A DNA stretch of 64,000 bases from Clostridiaceae bacterium (GCA_902363375.1 CABIZX010000003.1:64097-128096), one strand, 5' to 3'; positions 8,896-18,562 are shown, counted from the first letter of the stretch. The notes: a model not told the origin generated them from the letters alone. Made by a program: numbers and translations.

Positions 8896-9858
8896 CTAGT
8901 TTTGAGTTGTTTCTGGTTTTATATCTTCATAGATATATTTTTGAATTTGATCTTTAGTAGTATCTTCATCAAAGGTTGTATAGTATACACCGTCTATGTT
9001 TTCACCCTTACTATATTCTGAAAGAGGGAATCTTTCTTGTTCTAGATCAGTAATTCCAGAAGTCAATACTTTAGTTCCTAAACTTAAGATTTCAGAAGTA
9101 GAAAGACTTGTTTGAACATGAGGCAGTATATCATTAACCATTGAAGGAAACTTAAGGATACCTACAGTAGATATTTTATTAAAAATTTCTGTGAGAACAA
9201 TTCTTTGCCTTTCAGTTCTTTTGTCATCTCCACCACTGTTATATCTTATTCTAGAATAGGCTAGAGCTTGAGTTCCATTTACATGTTGTCTACCAGCTGT
9301 TGAAATTACACCTTTTAGATCTGATAGCTCATAGTTTTCAACAGTAACATCTATTCCGCCTATAGAATCTATTATATCCTTTAGATTATTAAAATTAACT
9401 TTTACATAATCAGTAATATCTAATCCAAAGGTTTGATTAATAGTCTTTATAGCAAGTTCTTCTTTGCCAAAAGCATAAGCATGATTCAACTTATCATACC
9501 CATGATCTTCTATATTAACATAACTATCTCTAGATATAGATGTTAATTTAAGTTTTTTGTGTTTAGAATCAATAGTAGCAATTATTATAGCATCTGAACG
9601 TCCAATATCTCCTTCAGCTTGATCAATTCCTAATAAAAGTACATTTTTTATTTTAGATGATTTATTTTTTGTATTATCTATTCCTAAGTTTGAGTCATTG
9701 ATTCCAACATTATTTATCTTACCAATCATAGATAATAAGTAACTACCCAAAGCGGATATAGAAAATATTAAAATAGTCGCTATTACAATAAATAATTTTT
9801 TCCCCGTTGATAATTTTTTTGATTTGTTTTTAGACTTTATAGTGCTTTTTTTGCTCAT
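8896..9858 (-). CDS. LCP (LytR-CpsA-Psr) family glycopolymer ligase, paralogue 1
   Basis: 320 aa. A basic cytoplasmic N-terminus is followed by one membrane helix (about 24–46) and an extracellular LCP domain. The LCP signature is clear: LLLGIDQAEGDIGRSDAIIIATID, then SISRDSYVNI and DKLNHAYAFG, with the conserved Arg/Asp residues that bind the polyprenyl-pyrophosphate substrate, and ERQRIVLTEIF later. LCP enzymes transfer lipid-linked polymers (teichoic acids, capsule) to peptidoglycan. This is the shortest of three LCP genes in a row, 15 bases downstream of the next one. ATG start after GGGGGT. Confidence 0.88.
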   Translation of the reverse strand: MSKKSTIKSKNKSKKLSTGKKLFIVIATILIFSISALGSYLLSMIGKINNVGINDSNLGIDNTKNKSSKIKNVLLLGIDQAEGDIGRSDAIIIATIDSKHKKLKLTSISRDSYVNIEDHGYDKLNHAYAFGKEELAIKTINQTFGLDITDYVKVNFNNLKDIIDSIGGIDVTVENYELSDLKGVISTAGRQHVNGTQALAYSRIRYNSGGDDKRTERQRIVLTEIFNKISTVGILKFPSMVNDILPHVQTSLSTSEILSLGTKVLTSGITDLEQERFPLSEYSKGENIDGVYYTTFDEDTTKDQIQKYIYEDIKPETTQN

Positions 9859-9873
9859 AAAAGTTTACCCCCA

Positions 9874-11196
9874 TTAAGGTTTTAAATTTTCGCCAGTACC
9901 ATCTTTAGGTGGTTCTGTGGAACCACCGTCCCATTGAGAATTGTTGTTATTATTTTCTTCAGGTTTATCAGTAGAATTATTTATATCATTAGGGTTATTC
10001 ACATTATTATTAGTATTACTTTCAGTATTGTTATTATTAGTGTTTGGATTAGAAAGTTCTGTTTCTACATTATTATTTGGAGTAACTGGTTGAGTATTTA
10101 TATTATCAGAGTTTGAAGTTCCACTACCATGGAAATGTTCAGCATCATGGTTGTATATCTTTTGATTAGGCTCTAGCCACATCTTTCTATCACTGAAAAT
10201 ATATTCATGAACCTGTTCCTCTGTATAAGATTCATCATAGCATAGGTAGAATATTCCATTAATCATGGAGTTTTGAGAATAATCATCCCTAGGGAATCTT
10301 TCTTGTTCTATATTTTTAGTGCCTAGATTAAGTACGTTAGCAGCTAAATTAATAATTTCTTTATTAGATAAACTAGTTTCTACATAAGGAAGTAATTTAG
10401 TAGCCATAGATGCAAGCTGAGCTGTACCAGAATTAGAAATTTTATCAAACATAGCTGTCATAATCTTACGATGTCTTTCAGTTCTATCAAAGTCCCCACC
10501 TTCAGTACTTCTGATTCTGCAATAGCCTAAGGTTTGGAAACCATTTAGATGATATTTACCAGTTTTCTCATCTTTAACTAATTTTTCTTCTGGAATATTT
10601 CTAGCCTGGGAGTATCTTATTATGTAATTATTAACTTCATACATCTCCATATAAGCCATTTCCATATCAATACCGCCAATAGCATCTACAAGACCTTCAA
10701 GCTCCTCAAAATTAATTTTTATATAATCTTTAATGTTAAGTCCAAAGTTTTGATTTAAAGTTTTAATAGTTAATTGAGGTCCTCCATAGGCATAGGCATG
10801 ATTGAGTTTGTCCTTACCATTATCAGGTATATCTATATATGTATCTCTCATTATAGATGTAATCTTTAGCTTTTTATGGACAGGGTCAAAGGTTGCTATC
10901 ATAGTAGCGTCTGAGCGCCCAACATCATCTTCAGCTTCATCAACACCTAGAATTGCTATATTCACTATATCCTTAATTTCACTAGTTTGTATTTTTTCAT
11001 TGACTTCTTCTTTAATACCTAAATCATTTTCATTAATCTCAGATCTTTTCATCTTAGAAAGTAGATTATTTCCATAGAACCATCCAATACCTACTATAAT
11101 TATAATTACAGCAATGAGAGCAAGGACGATTTTTATTCCCAGGTTCTTTTTTCTTTTTCTTCGTTTAAGTGTATTCTTATTATTTGAATCTTCCAA
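9874..11196 (-). CDS. LCP family glycopolymer ligase, paralogue 2, with Asn-rich extracellular tail
   Basis: 440 aa with the same plan as its neighbours: a Lys/Arg-rich start, a membrane helix at about 20–42, then the LCP catalytic domain (AILGVDEAEDDVGRSD, SIMRDTYIDI, DKLNHAYAYGG, DRTERHRKIM). After about residue 355 the protein continues in an ~80-residue low-complexity tail dominated by Asn, Thr, Pro, Glu and Ser, ending with GGSTEPP and a charged stretch. Such tails are usually disordered wall-spanning segments. Start is TTG behind AGGATGTG. It is separated from paralogue 1 by only 15 bases, so the two are probably cotranscribed. Confidence 0.87.
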   Translation of the reverse strand: MEDSNNKNTLKRRKRKKNLGIKIVLALIAVIIIIVGIGWFYGNNLLSKMKRSEINENDLGIKEEVNEKIQTSEIKDIVNIAILGVDEAEDDVGRSDATMIATFDPVHKKLKITSIMRDTYIDIPDNGKDKLNHAYAYGGPQLTIKTLNQNFGLNIKDYIKINFEELEGLVDAIGGIDMEMAYMEMYEVNNYIIRYSQARNIPEEKLVKDEKTGKYHLNGFQTLGYCRIRSTEGGDFDRTERHRKIMTAMFDKISNSGTAQLASMATKLLPYVETSLSNKEIINLAANVLNLGTKNIEQERFPRDDYSQNSMINGIFYLCYDESYTEEQVHEYIFSDRKMWLEPNQKIYNHDAEHFHGSGTSNSDNINTQPVTPNNNVETELSNPNTNNNNTESNTNNNVNNPNDINNSTDKPEENNNNNSQWDGGSTEPPKDGTGENLKP

Positions 11197-11371
11197 AGTT
11201 TATCACATCCTAAATTAAATTTTTAATAAATAAAGTATACTTAAGAATAAGTGCATAAAAAGTAAATTAACATATACTTTATTATAATATATATATAACA
11301 ATAAAGTATATGTTTCAATAATCTTTACATAAATATTACATGATTTTTGTTAAGAAATTGCATTTCTATAT

Positions 11372-12487
11372 TCAGTTAGAGTATCCATCTCCATTAGAAT
11401 CACTATTATTTTGCTCCCATACTTTCTTATCATGGAATAGATATTCATAAACTTGCTCTTTAGTTATATCCTCATCATAGGTTAAATAAAATACATCGTT
11501 AATATAAGAGTCCTGTGCATATCCATCCCTAGGAAATCTTTCTTGTTCAATATTGAAGTTACCAATACTTAATACTTGAGTTCCTAAGTTTATTATTTCA
11601 GAATTAGATAAACTAGTTTCTACAAGGGGAAGAAGCTTATTCATCATAGAAGCTAATTTTGCGACACCTGAACTAGATATTTTATTAAACATTGCTTCCA
11701 TAACTTTTCTCTGTCTAGCTGTTCTATCAAAGTCTCCACCAAGAGTACTTCTATCACGTGTATATGCAAGTGCCTCAAAACCATTTAAATGAACCTTGCC
11801 TGAGTCATTAGGAGATACATGTTTGTTAGGTTTTTTATAGAAGTCATTTAAATAATCTAAATACTTATTTAACATTTGAATTTCATCAGGTGGAATTATC
11901 ATGTCAATACCACCTATGGCATCAATGATTTGTTGTAGTTCTTCAAAATTTACAGTAACATAATCTGTAATATTAAGATCAAAGTTTTTATTTAGAGTAG
12001 CTATAGAAAGTTCCGGGCCTCCATAGGCATAAGCATGATTAAGCTTATCATATCCGTAATCTGGAATATTAACATAAGTATCCCTCATAAAGGAGGTTAT
12101 CTTTATTTTATTGGTAGTTGTATCTAAGGTTCCAACCATAATAGCATCTGAACGTTGAATATTATCTTCTTCTTTATCTATTCCAAATAGAGCTACATTT
12201 ACAATACCATCAAAGGGAATATAATTATTATTAGCATCTTTAAATTTATCGCTAATTTCTAGGTTATTATCATTTATTGAAGTACGTCTCATCTTACCTA
12301 GAGTGGAATAAATGCTAGTACAAACTACAATAAGTATTACCAATATTGAGATAATTGTAAGAGAGATGATTCTCCTTCGTTTACGCTGTTTAGCTCTTTT
12401 CTTTTTTAATTCTCTTTTTTTATCATTCAAGGATTTTTGTTTATTATTAGTGGTTCTTCTATTAATAGAATCTCTGTCATTACCCAA
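11372..12487 (-). CDS. LCP family glycopolymer ligase, paralogue 3
   Basis: 371 aa. The cytoplasmic N-terminus is unusually basic (residues 13–40 nearly all Lys, Arg and Gln). A membrane helix lies at about 41–63, followed by the LCP domain with ALFGIDKEEDNIQRSDAIMVG, SFMRDTYVNI, DKLNHAYAYGG and DRTARQRKVM. It is the most upstream of the three LCP genes and is separated from paralogue 2 by 175 bases, so it may have its own transcript. Start is TTG with AAGGTGGA upstream. It resembles paralogue 2 more than paralogue 1 in the catalytic segment. Confidence 0.87.
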   Translation of the reverse strand: MGNDRDSINRRTTNNKQKSLNDKKRELKKKRAKQRKRRRIISLTIISILVILIVVCTSIYSTLGKMRRTSINDNNLEISDKFKDANNNYIPFDGIVNVALFGIDKEEDNIQRSDAIMVGTLDTTTNKIKITSFMRDTYVNIPDYGYDKLNHAYAYGGPELSIATLNKNFDLNITDYVTVNFEELQQIIDAIGGIDMIIPPDEIQMLNKYLDYLNDFYKKPNKHVSPNDSGKVHLNGFEALAYTRDRSTLGGDFDRTARQRKVMEAMFNKISSSGVAKLASMMNKLLPLVETSLSNSEIINLGTQVLSIGNFNIEQERFPRDGYAQDSYINDVFYLTYDEDITKEQVYEYLFHDKKVWEQNNSDSNGDGYSN

Positions 12488-12855
12488 GATAAATCCACCT
12501 TTCTAAGTATTTTCTATACTAGGTATCAATTTATATAATACTAATTATTTATGATACATAGATTACAAATTTGTTACAATATTAAGTAAGGAAGTTTAAT
12601 TTAGCAATTAGAAACTAGTATACAATTATTCTATAATTATACGATAAAACTTCCTATAATGGTATATTAAAGATAGTTTTATTATGGATTTTGGCCTGAC
12701 GAGTATTAGGTTATACAAAGAAATCATATTTTTGATTATTATCATCTCATTTTTAAAAATCTAAAGCTTTAAACTGTTAAAGATAGCTTTTTATTTTTCA
12801 CAAAATCCCTTTAAATCTCATATTATGAAAATAAGCAATGTAAAAGGTGATACTT
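12488..12855. other. Divergent intergenic region between LCP3 and manC
   Basis: 368 bases without a convincing gene. It must hold the promoters of both flanking genes. A spaced inverted repeat (AGGAAGTTT near 12590 and AAACTTCCT near 12648) is visible. A 26-codon ORF begins at 12684 but has no ribosome site. No riboswitch family was recognised. Confidence 0.4.
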
Positions 12856-13923
12856 GTGTTATACGCGTTAATTTTGGCAGGCGGTAAAGGAACTAGACTT
12901 TATCCGTTGTCACGAGCTAATAATCCGAAACAATTCTTAAAAGTTTTTAATGAAGATAGCTTTTTAACTAATACAGTTAAAAGGATAGAACCTTTAATAA
13001 ATAAAGAAAATATATTTGTAGTTACGAATAAAGAATATATTGATAAGATTCATGGGGAATTATCTCAAGTAAATAAAGAAAATATATTTGTAGAGCCTAG
13101 TAATAAGGAAACTGCTACATGCATAGGTCTTGCAGCAGCCAAGCTGTTAAAGAGAGATAAAGAAGCTGTTATGGTAGTATTGCCATCAGATCATTATATA
13201 GAAGGAGAGAAGAAATTTCAGGATACATTAAAAAATGCAGTAGAGTTAGCAGAGAAGAGAAGAGGTCTTATAACTATAGGCATTGAGCCTAGTAGACCAG
13301 AAACGGGATATGGATATATTGAAATGGGAGACCCAGTAATAAGTGCTATGAAAACTTATAAGGTGGCTAGATTCACAGAAAAACCTAATATAGATGTAGC
13401 TAAGGATTTTATTTTAAAAGGTACCTATCTATGGAATTCAGGAATGTTTGTATGGAGAGCAGATGTATTTCTTAGAGAAATGCAAAAATATTTACCAAGG
13501 ATGTACAGTTCTATAAGTGAAATTTATAAGCATGTAGGAGAGGAGGATGAAGAAGAAGTTATAGATAGGGAATATAAAGTAATAGATGGGATATCGGTTG
13601 ATTTTGGAATAATGCAGAAAACTAGAAAGGGGTATGTAATAAAAAGTGAATTCCAATGGGATGATATTGGAAGTTTTGCATCATTAACTAGATTTTTAGA
13701 TGAGCGCAATGGGAATAAGGTATTAGGTTCTGCATACTTAAATTCCAGTGAGAATTGTGCAGTATTTGGACAGAAAAATTTAATTATAGGATTTGGCATT
13801 AAAGATTTAGTTATTGTAGATGCAGGAGATGTTATTTTAGTAATGGATAAAAGTAAGGATCAAGAATTAAAACATCTACTTAATGAGATGAAGGATGAGA
13901 AGGAATTGAATGAGTTCCTATAA
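12856..13923 (+). CDS. manC: Mannose-1-phosphate guanylyltransferase
   Basis: 355 aa, single nucleotidyltransferase domain (no fused isomerase). It should make GDP-mannose from mannose-1-phosphate and GTP. Visible motifs are LAGGKGTRLYPLSR near residue 6 (nucleotide binding), NPKQFL, VLPSDHYI, GYGYIE, FTEKPN (sugar binding) and LWNSGMFVW. I place the start at GTG 12856, five bases after AAAGGTGA. The GTG nine bases earlier lies inside that ribosome site. The gene stands alone between two terminator-bounded regions and near the glycosyltransferase/CotS modules, so GDP-mannose is a plausible donor for the spore or surface glycan. The exact nucleotide-sugar (GDP versus ADP/UDP) is inferred from family resemblance. 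Confidence 0.87.
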   Translation: MLYALILAGGKGTRLYPLSRANNPKQFLKVFNEDSFLTNTVKRIEPLINKENIFVVTNKEYIDKIHGELSQVNKENIFVEPSNKETATCIGLAAAKLLKRDKEAVMVVLPSDHYIEGEKKFQDTLKNAVELAEKRRGLITIGIEPSRPETGYGYIEMGDPVISAMKTYKVARFTEKPNIDVAKDFILKGTYLWNSGMFVWRADVFLREMQKYLPRMYSSISEIYKHVGEEDEEEVIDREYKVIDGISVDFGIMQKTRKGYVIKSEFQWDDIGSFASLTRFLDERNGNKVLGSAYLNSSENCAVFGQKNLIIGFGIKDLVIVDAGDVILVMDKSKDQELKHLLNEMKDEKELNEFL

Positions 13924-13960
13924 CGAAAGCTTAGATAAAATATTATTAGCACAATAATTA

Positions 13961-14010
13961 AGGACTACTACAAAAGAGTTGAAAAATACTTTTGTAGTAG
14001 TCCTTTTATT
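13961..14010 (+). terminator. Rho-independent terminator after manC
   Basis: AGGACTACTACAAAAG and CTTTTGTAGTAGTCCT form a perfect 16-bp stem around a 12-nt loop, followed by TTTTATT. Confidence 0.85.
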
Positions 14011-14060
14011 ATAAACCGTTAAAAAGTTAAAATTTGATATAGGTAAAATTTCAAAAAATT

Positions 14061-14100
14061 AACTATACAAAAAGCTTCGTATATAGCTTTTTGTATAGTT
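14061..14100 (-). terminator. Terminator for the minus-strand glycosyltransferase
   Basis: A perfect inverted repeat (AACTATACAAAAAGCT / AGCTTTTTGTATAGTT, 8-nt loop). On the minus strand it is followed by a T-rich stretch, so it ends the 14122–15255 gene. Confidence 0.8.
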
Positions 14101-14121
14101 TTAATCATAAATAGTAAAATA

Positions 14122-15255
14122 TTATACTTCTTCTACAATACTTTTATATACCTCATCGTATATATCTAGGGTTTTTTTAGCAGTATTTTCCCAAGAAAAT
14201 TCTTTTGCTCTTAAAAGACCAATTTTACTAAATTCATTACGAAGGGTTTCGCTACCAAGCATAAGCTCCATAGAATCTAAAAGAGCCTTATCACTATGGG
14301 GATCTATTAAAATTCCACTATGACCAACTACCTCTGGTATAGATGTGGTATTAGAAGAAATTACGGGTGCTCCACAGCTCATTGCTTCAAGTGGTGGTAA
14401 TCCAAAGCCCTCATAGAAGGAAGGATACACAAAACATTCACAAGCATTATAATAAATAGGTAAATCTTCATCAGGAGCAAATCCTGTAAATTTTATATAT
14501 CTCGTCATATTAAGTTTATCAACTAATTTTACGAGCTCTTGGGATTCGTCTCTATAAGATCCTACAATTACTAAGTTATATTCTTTAAGCATATGTTTTA
14601 CTAACTTACTAAAAGAAGTTATGAGAGAATATACATTTTTACGTTTACTAAAGCCTCCAAGATAGAGAATGAAAGGCTTATCAACTCCATATTTCTCTTC
14701 TATTATTTTTTTGCATTTTTCCTTATCTAAGGGTTTATATTTTTTATCAGCAGCTAGTGGAGTGACAAAAACTTTCTTTTCATCTATTGGGAAGAATCTC
14801 AGTATATCTTGTTTTGAGTATTCAGATACAGTAATAATTCCGTTACTTGATTCAGCTATAAAAGGCATCTCTTTTAAAAATTTAATTAGGTACCCTCTAC
14901 CGACAGTTTCAGGCATTATATAGGGAATTAAGTCATGGATAGTAACTATTTTCTTACAAGGAATCTCAGCATTTAATCCTATTCCATTCTGTGGTAAGTG
15001 ATACAAATCTATATTTTCTCTTTTTAAATCTTCAGGAAAAAAAGTATCTTGAAAGAATCTTTGGTATCTTTTTGAACACATAACTACATTTGCATTTTCC
15101 TTTTGATAGTTTTGATAGTTTTCACCGGACCAATAAACTTGGTAAAAGTTATTTCTATCTATGTTAAGTAAGTTTTTCAAAAGGTTTTCTGTATATGTTC
15201 CAATACCACTTCCGTTATACCAGGTTATACCTCTACCGTCTATGGCTAACTTCAT
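14122..15255 (-). CDS. Glycosyltransferase family 4 (GT-B), spore-coat locus copy 1
   Basis: 377 aa. N-terminal GT-B acceptor domain starting [26 protein letters not shown], then the C-terminal donor domain with [13 protein letters not shown] and the diagnostic retaining-GT4 E-x7-E segment [28 protein letters not shown]. The longest ORF begins 24 bases earlier but would translate its own ribosome site (AAAGGAGTGG), so I use the ATG at 15255. It is divergent from a CotS gene by 136 bases. The same divergent pairing recurs at 18.6–20.8 kb, suggesting both act on one spore surface glycan. Donor and acceptor sugars are unknown. Closely resembles the product of 18563–19684. Confidence 0.87.
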   Translation of the reverse strand: MKLAIDGRGITWYNGSGIGTYTENLLKNLLNIDRNNFYQVYWSGENYQNYQKENANVVMCSKRYQRFFQDTFFPEDLKRENIDLYHLPQNGIGLNAEIPCKKIVTIHDLIPYIMPETVGRGYLIKFLKEMPFIAESSNGIITVSEYSKQDILRFFPIDEKKVFVTPLAADKKYKPLDKEKCKKIIEEKYGVDKPFILYLGGFSKRKNVYSLITSFSKLVKHMLKEYNLVIVGSYRDESQELVKLVDKLNMTRYIKFTGFAPDEDLPIYYNACECFVYPSFYEGFGLPPLEAMSCGAPVISSNTTSIPEVVGHSGILIDPHSDKALLDSMELMLGSETLRNEFSKIGLLRAKEFSWENTAKKTLDIYDEVYKSIVEEV

Positions 15256-15334
15256 AAATTCCACTCCTTTAAAAACCATATATTACATATTAATCATCTA
15301 ATAAATAAGTGTTACAAATACTTCAAAACTAAAC

Positions 15335-15362
15335 ACACATTTATTCTAACTATCATATATTA
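15335..15362 (+). promoter_or_regulatory. Candidate sigma-K promoter for cotS copy 1
   Basis: CATATATTA at 15354–15362 fits the mother-cell sigma-K −10 pattern CATAnnnTA exactly. An AC dinucleotide lies 17 bases upstream within AAACACACAT. The pattern is short, so this is a suggestion supported by the downstream spore-coat gene. Confidence 0.45.
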
Positions 15363-15391
15363 CCTATAGAAGGTTCATGGAGGAGGTTTTT

Positions 15392-16405
15392 TTGAAAAAT
15401 TCAGAGATAGCAGAAATATTAAAAAGAGAATATAACATTCAAGTAACTTCAATAGAAAAAATAAAAAGCGTTTATAGAGTAGAGACAAGTGAACAAATAT
15501 ATTGTTTAAAGATAGTAAAATATGAACTACAGCATTTTTTATTCATATTAGGAGCTATGAAACACCTAAATAATAATGGGTTTGAATATGTACCAAACAT
15601 AATAAAAACAACAAGAGGATGTGACTATATAAAATTTGATGAGAACTTTGCTTATGTAACCTTATGGCTTAATGGAAGAGAAAGTTCTTATGAGAACCCA
15701 ATTGAACTTTCTATAGCTGCTAAAAAACTAGGTCAGCTGCATAAAGCCAGTGAAGGATTTGTGGTAAGTAAAGAGATGAGACCTAGAGTTGGATGGTTTA
15801 AGTGGATAGAGGTATATAGGACTAGAAAAGGAGAAATATTGAGCTTTAAAGAGATGATAGATGAAAAGTCTCAAAAGAGCGATGTGGATTTATATTACAT
15901 GAGTATGATGCAAGATGAAATTCAAAGGTGTGATAGAGCTATTCATAATCTTTGTAACACTAACTATGAGAGCAAGATGCTGAGAGAGATAAAGTTAGGA
16001 GGATTTTGTCACCATGATTATGCTCATCATAATGTGTTAATATGCGATGATAATAAAATAAATATCATTGACTTTGATTATTGTATTTTAGACACTCATT
16101 TACATGATTTAGCTAGTCTATTAATTAGGGCAATGAAGTATGGTAGATGGAGTGAAGAAAGAGTAAGAATTATTTTGAAGGCCTACAGATCAACTCATGA
16201 ATTAGAACAAGAAGATATTGAAATAATGGCTGCATTTATGGAGTTTCCTCAAGATTATTGGCAACGAGGTATTCAATACTATTGGGAGAAAAAAATGTGG
16301 GGAGATGACTTCTTTTTAAGAAAACTAAAGTCCTATGCTGACGATAGAGATGAGAGACAAGAATTTATAAATAAGTTTAGGCAATTTAAGCTAGATAATC
16401 TTTAA
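15392..16405 (+). CDS. CotS family spore coat protein (kinase-like fold), copy 1
   Basis: 337 aa of the CotS/YsxE family, spore-coat proteins built on an aminoglycoside-phosphotransferase/choline-kinase fold. Present are the N-lobe strand with YCLKIVKYE, the catalytic-loop motif CHHDYAHHNVLI near residue 207 (H-D-x4-N) and the metal-binding IIDFDYC near 228. I choose TTG 15392, five bases after GGAGGAGG. The ATG at 15377 overlaps that ribosome site. It is followed within 13 bases by a small coiled-coil gene and two more genes of the same locus, so this is probably a four-gene spore-coat operon. Kinase activity of the family is not assumed. Confidence 0.82.
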   Translation: MKNSEIAEILKREYNIQVTSIEKIKSVYRVETSEQIYCLKIVKYELQHFLFILGAMKHLNNNGFEYVPNIIKTTRGCDYIKFDENFAYVTLWLNGRESSYENPIELSIAAKKLGQLHKASEGFVVSKEMRPRVGWFKWIEVYRTRKGEILSFKEMIDEKSQKSDVDLYYMSMMQDEIQRCDRAIHNLCNTNYESKMLREIKLGGFCHHDYAHHNVLICDDNKINIIDFDYCILDTHLHDLASLLIRAMKYGRWSEERVRIILKAYRSTHELEQEDIEIMAAFMEFPQDYWQRGIQYYWEKKMWGDDFFLRKLKSYADDRDERQEFINKFRQFKLDNL

Positions 16406-16417
16406 GGAGGGGATTAT

Positions 16418-16636
16418 TTGAGTAAGAATGAAAATAAAAATTACGATGAATATATAGAAAATATGGAAGAACTAAATAGCATAGAAGATTACGACAAAAG
16501 GTTAGAAGATATGGAAGCTTATATCAAAGAACTTAAAAAAATTAAAAAAAGAAAAAAGAAGATGATGGAGCTTGAAATGGAGAAAGAAGAAATACTTAAG
16601 AAAATAAATAAAGTAGAAAAAAATAAACGTAAGTAG
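16418..16636 (+). CDS. Small charged coiled-coil protein, 72 aa
   Basis: Lys/Glu-rich protein, helical throughout, with heptad-like spacing of Leu, Ile and Met from about residue 15 to the end, consistent with a coiled coil. It starts at TTG six bases after AAGGAGGGG. It sits between cotS copy 1 and the degenerate CotS paralogue with gaps of 12 and 10 bases, which argues for translation as part of the operon. A structural or bridging role in the coat is only a guess; I do not recognise a family. Confidence 0.65.
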   Translation: MSKNENKNYDEYIENMEELNSIEDYDKRLEDMEAYIKELKKIKKRKKKMMELEMEKEEILKKINKVEKNKRK

Positions 16637-16646
16637 AGGTGATAAA

Positions 16647-17411
16647 ATGAATAGATTTTTTTATGATAGCTTCCAGCAATATTTAGTCACTAAGGGTGTT
16701 AAAAAAGTAAATTTTATGCTTAAGAGTAATGAGACATTAAATAGAAGAATATTAGAGGAAAAGGTAATAGCTCAAATTCATAATATAAATGAAGTCCATA
16801 AATTATCTTGTGGATTTAATGGATATTTAAGAAAGAGAATAAATAATCACACCTGTAAGTTAATAGAGGATGATAAAATTCAACTGAATAAGCTTAGAAG
16901 GAATTTAGACAAGATTAAGGAAAATGGGCCAATAGATAGGGTAGAAGAAATAGTTTTAGAAAGAGGAGATAAAATTTTAGATAGAGGCGAGAAAGTTATT
17001 GATACTATAATGAATAACGGATATATGGATTTAGTTGCAAGAAGTATGGAGAATGTTGAGATATGCTTAACTGACGTGGATTTTGATAATCTAGGTAAGG
17101 GTGAAACTATTGAGATTGTAAACTTTGATGATATTGCATATAACATGGTAGAAATGGATTGTTACTACTTTCTAGTGAAGCTTAAAAGAAAGGGTTTTAA
17201 AGTTGATTTTAATAAATGTATAGATGAATTTTGCAGGATAGAAAACTTAGGAGAAGATAGTAAAACCTTTATTAAGGCTCTTTTATCTTATCCTTATGAA
17301 TTTATTAAAATATATGAGAAATACAAAAAAAATAAAAAGAATTGGAATGAAGAAGAGTATATAAGAAGGTTATTAAACGGTATTAAGGAAGATTCAATGT
17401 CTTTAATATAA
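16647..17411 (+). CDS. Degenerate CotS paralogue lacking the N-lobe
   Basis: 254 aa. It does not look like a complete kinase fold but aligns by eye with the second half of its CotS neighbours. NINEVHKLSCG corresponds to the ‘LADMHKASKG’ segment. A long helical stretch follows. Then LTDVDFDNL occupies the place of HHDYAHHNV (catalytic Asp and Asn kept, both His lost), and IVNFDD replaces IIDFDY (metal-binding Asp changed to Asn). The N-lobe is essentially absent: the first ~50 residues are short and unrelated. The gene has a good ribosome site (AGAGGTG), intact reading frame and tight spacing, so it is probably expressed as a pseudo-enzyme rather than a pseudogene. The CotS relation is my inference. 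Confidence 0.6.
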   Translation: MNRFFYDSFQQYLVTKGVKKVNFMLKSNETLNRRILEEKVIAQIHNINEVHKLSCGFNGYLRKRINNHTCKLIEDDKIQLNKLRRNLDKIKENGPIDRVEEIVLERGDKILDRGEKVIDTIMNNGYMDLVARSMENVEICLTDVDFDNLGKGETIEIVNFDDIAYNMVEMDCYYFLVKLKRKGFKVDFNKCIDEFCRIENLGEDSKTFIKALLSYPYEFIKIYEKYKKNKKNWNEEEYIRRLLNGIKEDSMSLI

Positions 17412-17430
17412 GGAGGTGGACCTAAAGGCT

Positions 17431-18468
17431 ATGGAAAATAGATTTTCTTATAAAGAATGGCTGAGTAAGTACAATTTAGATATAAAACTTTTTGATAACT
17501 ATGACTTTTTAGTAATGGATGTAATTCCTTTAAGAAAGGTATTTATCCTTGTAACAAATAAGGGCAACAAGATATTGAAGAAGATAGATTATAATAGGGA
17601 AGATTTATACTTTATAGTATATGGAATAGATTATTTAATAAACAATGGATTTGATAGAATCATGAATTTCTATCGAAATAATATGGGACATATCACCACA
17701 AAATGGAAAGAAAGTACCTATGTAGTTATGGATTTGATAGAAGGAAGAGAGTGCGAATATAATAATCCTTTGGATATTAATATAGCAATTGATAGTTTGG
17801 CAGATATGCATAAGGCATCAAAGGGAATAGGATTTTGTGAAGACAATGATAGATTTAGAGGTTTTAAACTTATAGATAGTTATAAAGAAAAATTTAAGGA
17901 TTTAGAAAAAATGAAAGCTATAGCTTTAAGCTATGAGAATAAAAATCAGTTTCATAAAATATTTCTTGATAACGTAGATTACTTCCTAGAAAGAATGAAA
18001 AATAGTATAGATGCACTAGAAGAATCACCTTATATTGACCTATGTAAGGACAAGAAAAACTTTATTCTTTGCCATCATGATTTGGCATATCATAATATTT
18101 TAATAAATGATAATAAGGGATACTTTATAGATTTTGATTACTCAATAATAGATTTAAGAGTACATGATTTATGTAATTTTATAAATAAAACTACAAAGTA
18201 TAGCTGTTATGATTTTAATGTGCTAAAGCAAGTTGTAGATGGATATAATAGGGAAAATTCACTAACGAAGGAGGAGTATGAAGTATTATATGCAATGCTT
18301 CTATTCCCTGAAGCTTTCTATTCTATATCAAGAGATTATTTCTATAGAAAAAAACTTTGGAAATATGAAAGTTATCTGTATAAAATACAAAAAAGAGTGC
18401 AAGATATAGAGGAAAGACAAGAGATGGTAGAAAGCTTCAAAAATATTTACGTGTTGGCTGCAACCTAG
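17431..18468 (+). CDS. CotS family spore coat protein, copy 2
   Basis: 345 aa with the CotS kinase-like plan: N-lobe KGNKILKKIDYN, LADMHKASKG, then the catalytic-loop equivalent CHHDLAYHNILIN and FIDFDYSI, both with intact H-D-x4-N and metal Asp. I take ATG 17431. The GTG at 17416 is part of AGGAGGTG, which must be the ribosome site, although the resulting spacing (about 12) is long. Last gene of the 15.4–18.5 kb spore-coat operon. A 13-bp C/G-only-plus-TA palindrome touches its stop codon, and a terminator follows. Confidence 0.8.
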   Translation: MENRFSYKEWLSKYNLDIKLFDNYDFLVMDVIPLRKVFILVTNKGNKILKKIDYNREDLYFIVYGIDYLINNGFDRIMNFYRNNMGHITTKWKESTYVVMDLIEGRECEYNNPLDINIAIDSLADMHKASKGIGFCEDNDRFRGFKLIDSYKEKFKDLEKMKAIALSYENKNQFHKIFLDNVDYFLERMKNSIDALEESPYIDLCKDKKNFILCHHDLAYHNILINDNKGYFIDFDYSIIDLRVHDLCNFINKTTKYSCYDFNVLKQVVDGYNRENSLTKEEYEVLYAMLLFPEAFYSISRDYFYRKKLWKYESYLYKIQKRVQDIEERQEMVESFKNIYVLAAT

Positions 18469-18490
18469 TCCCCCCTAGGGGGTAGCAAAA

Positions 18491-18521
18491 AAGGAAGGTA
18501 CTTTAAGTATCTTCCTTTTAT
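18491..18521 (+). terminator. Terminator after the cotS operon
   Basis: AAGGAAGGTAC pairs with GTATCTTCCTT around TTTAA, followed by TTTATTTG. Directly upstream is an extra C6-TA-G5 palindrome at 18470–18482. Confidence 0.8.
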
Positions 18522-18562
18522 TTGTAAGAATATAAAATCACTTATCATATAGTTTTACTTAA

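Noticed and set aside
12684..12764. 26-codon hydrophobic ORF in the LCP3–manC spacer
   Set aside because: No ribosome site and no conservation argument; expected by chance in AT-rich DNA.
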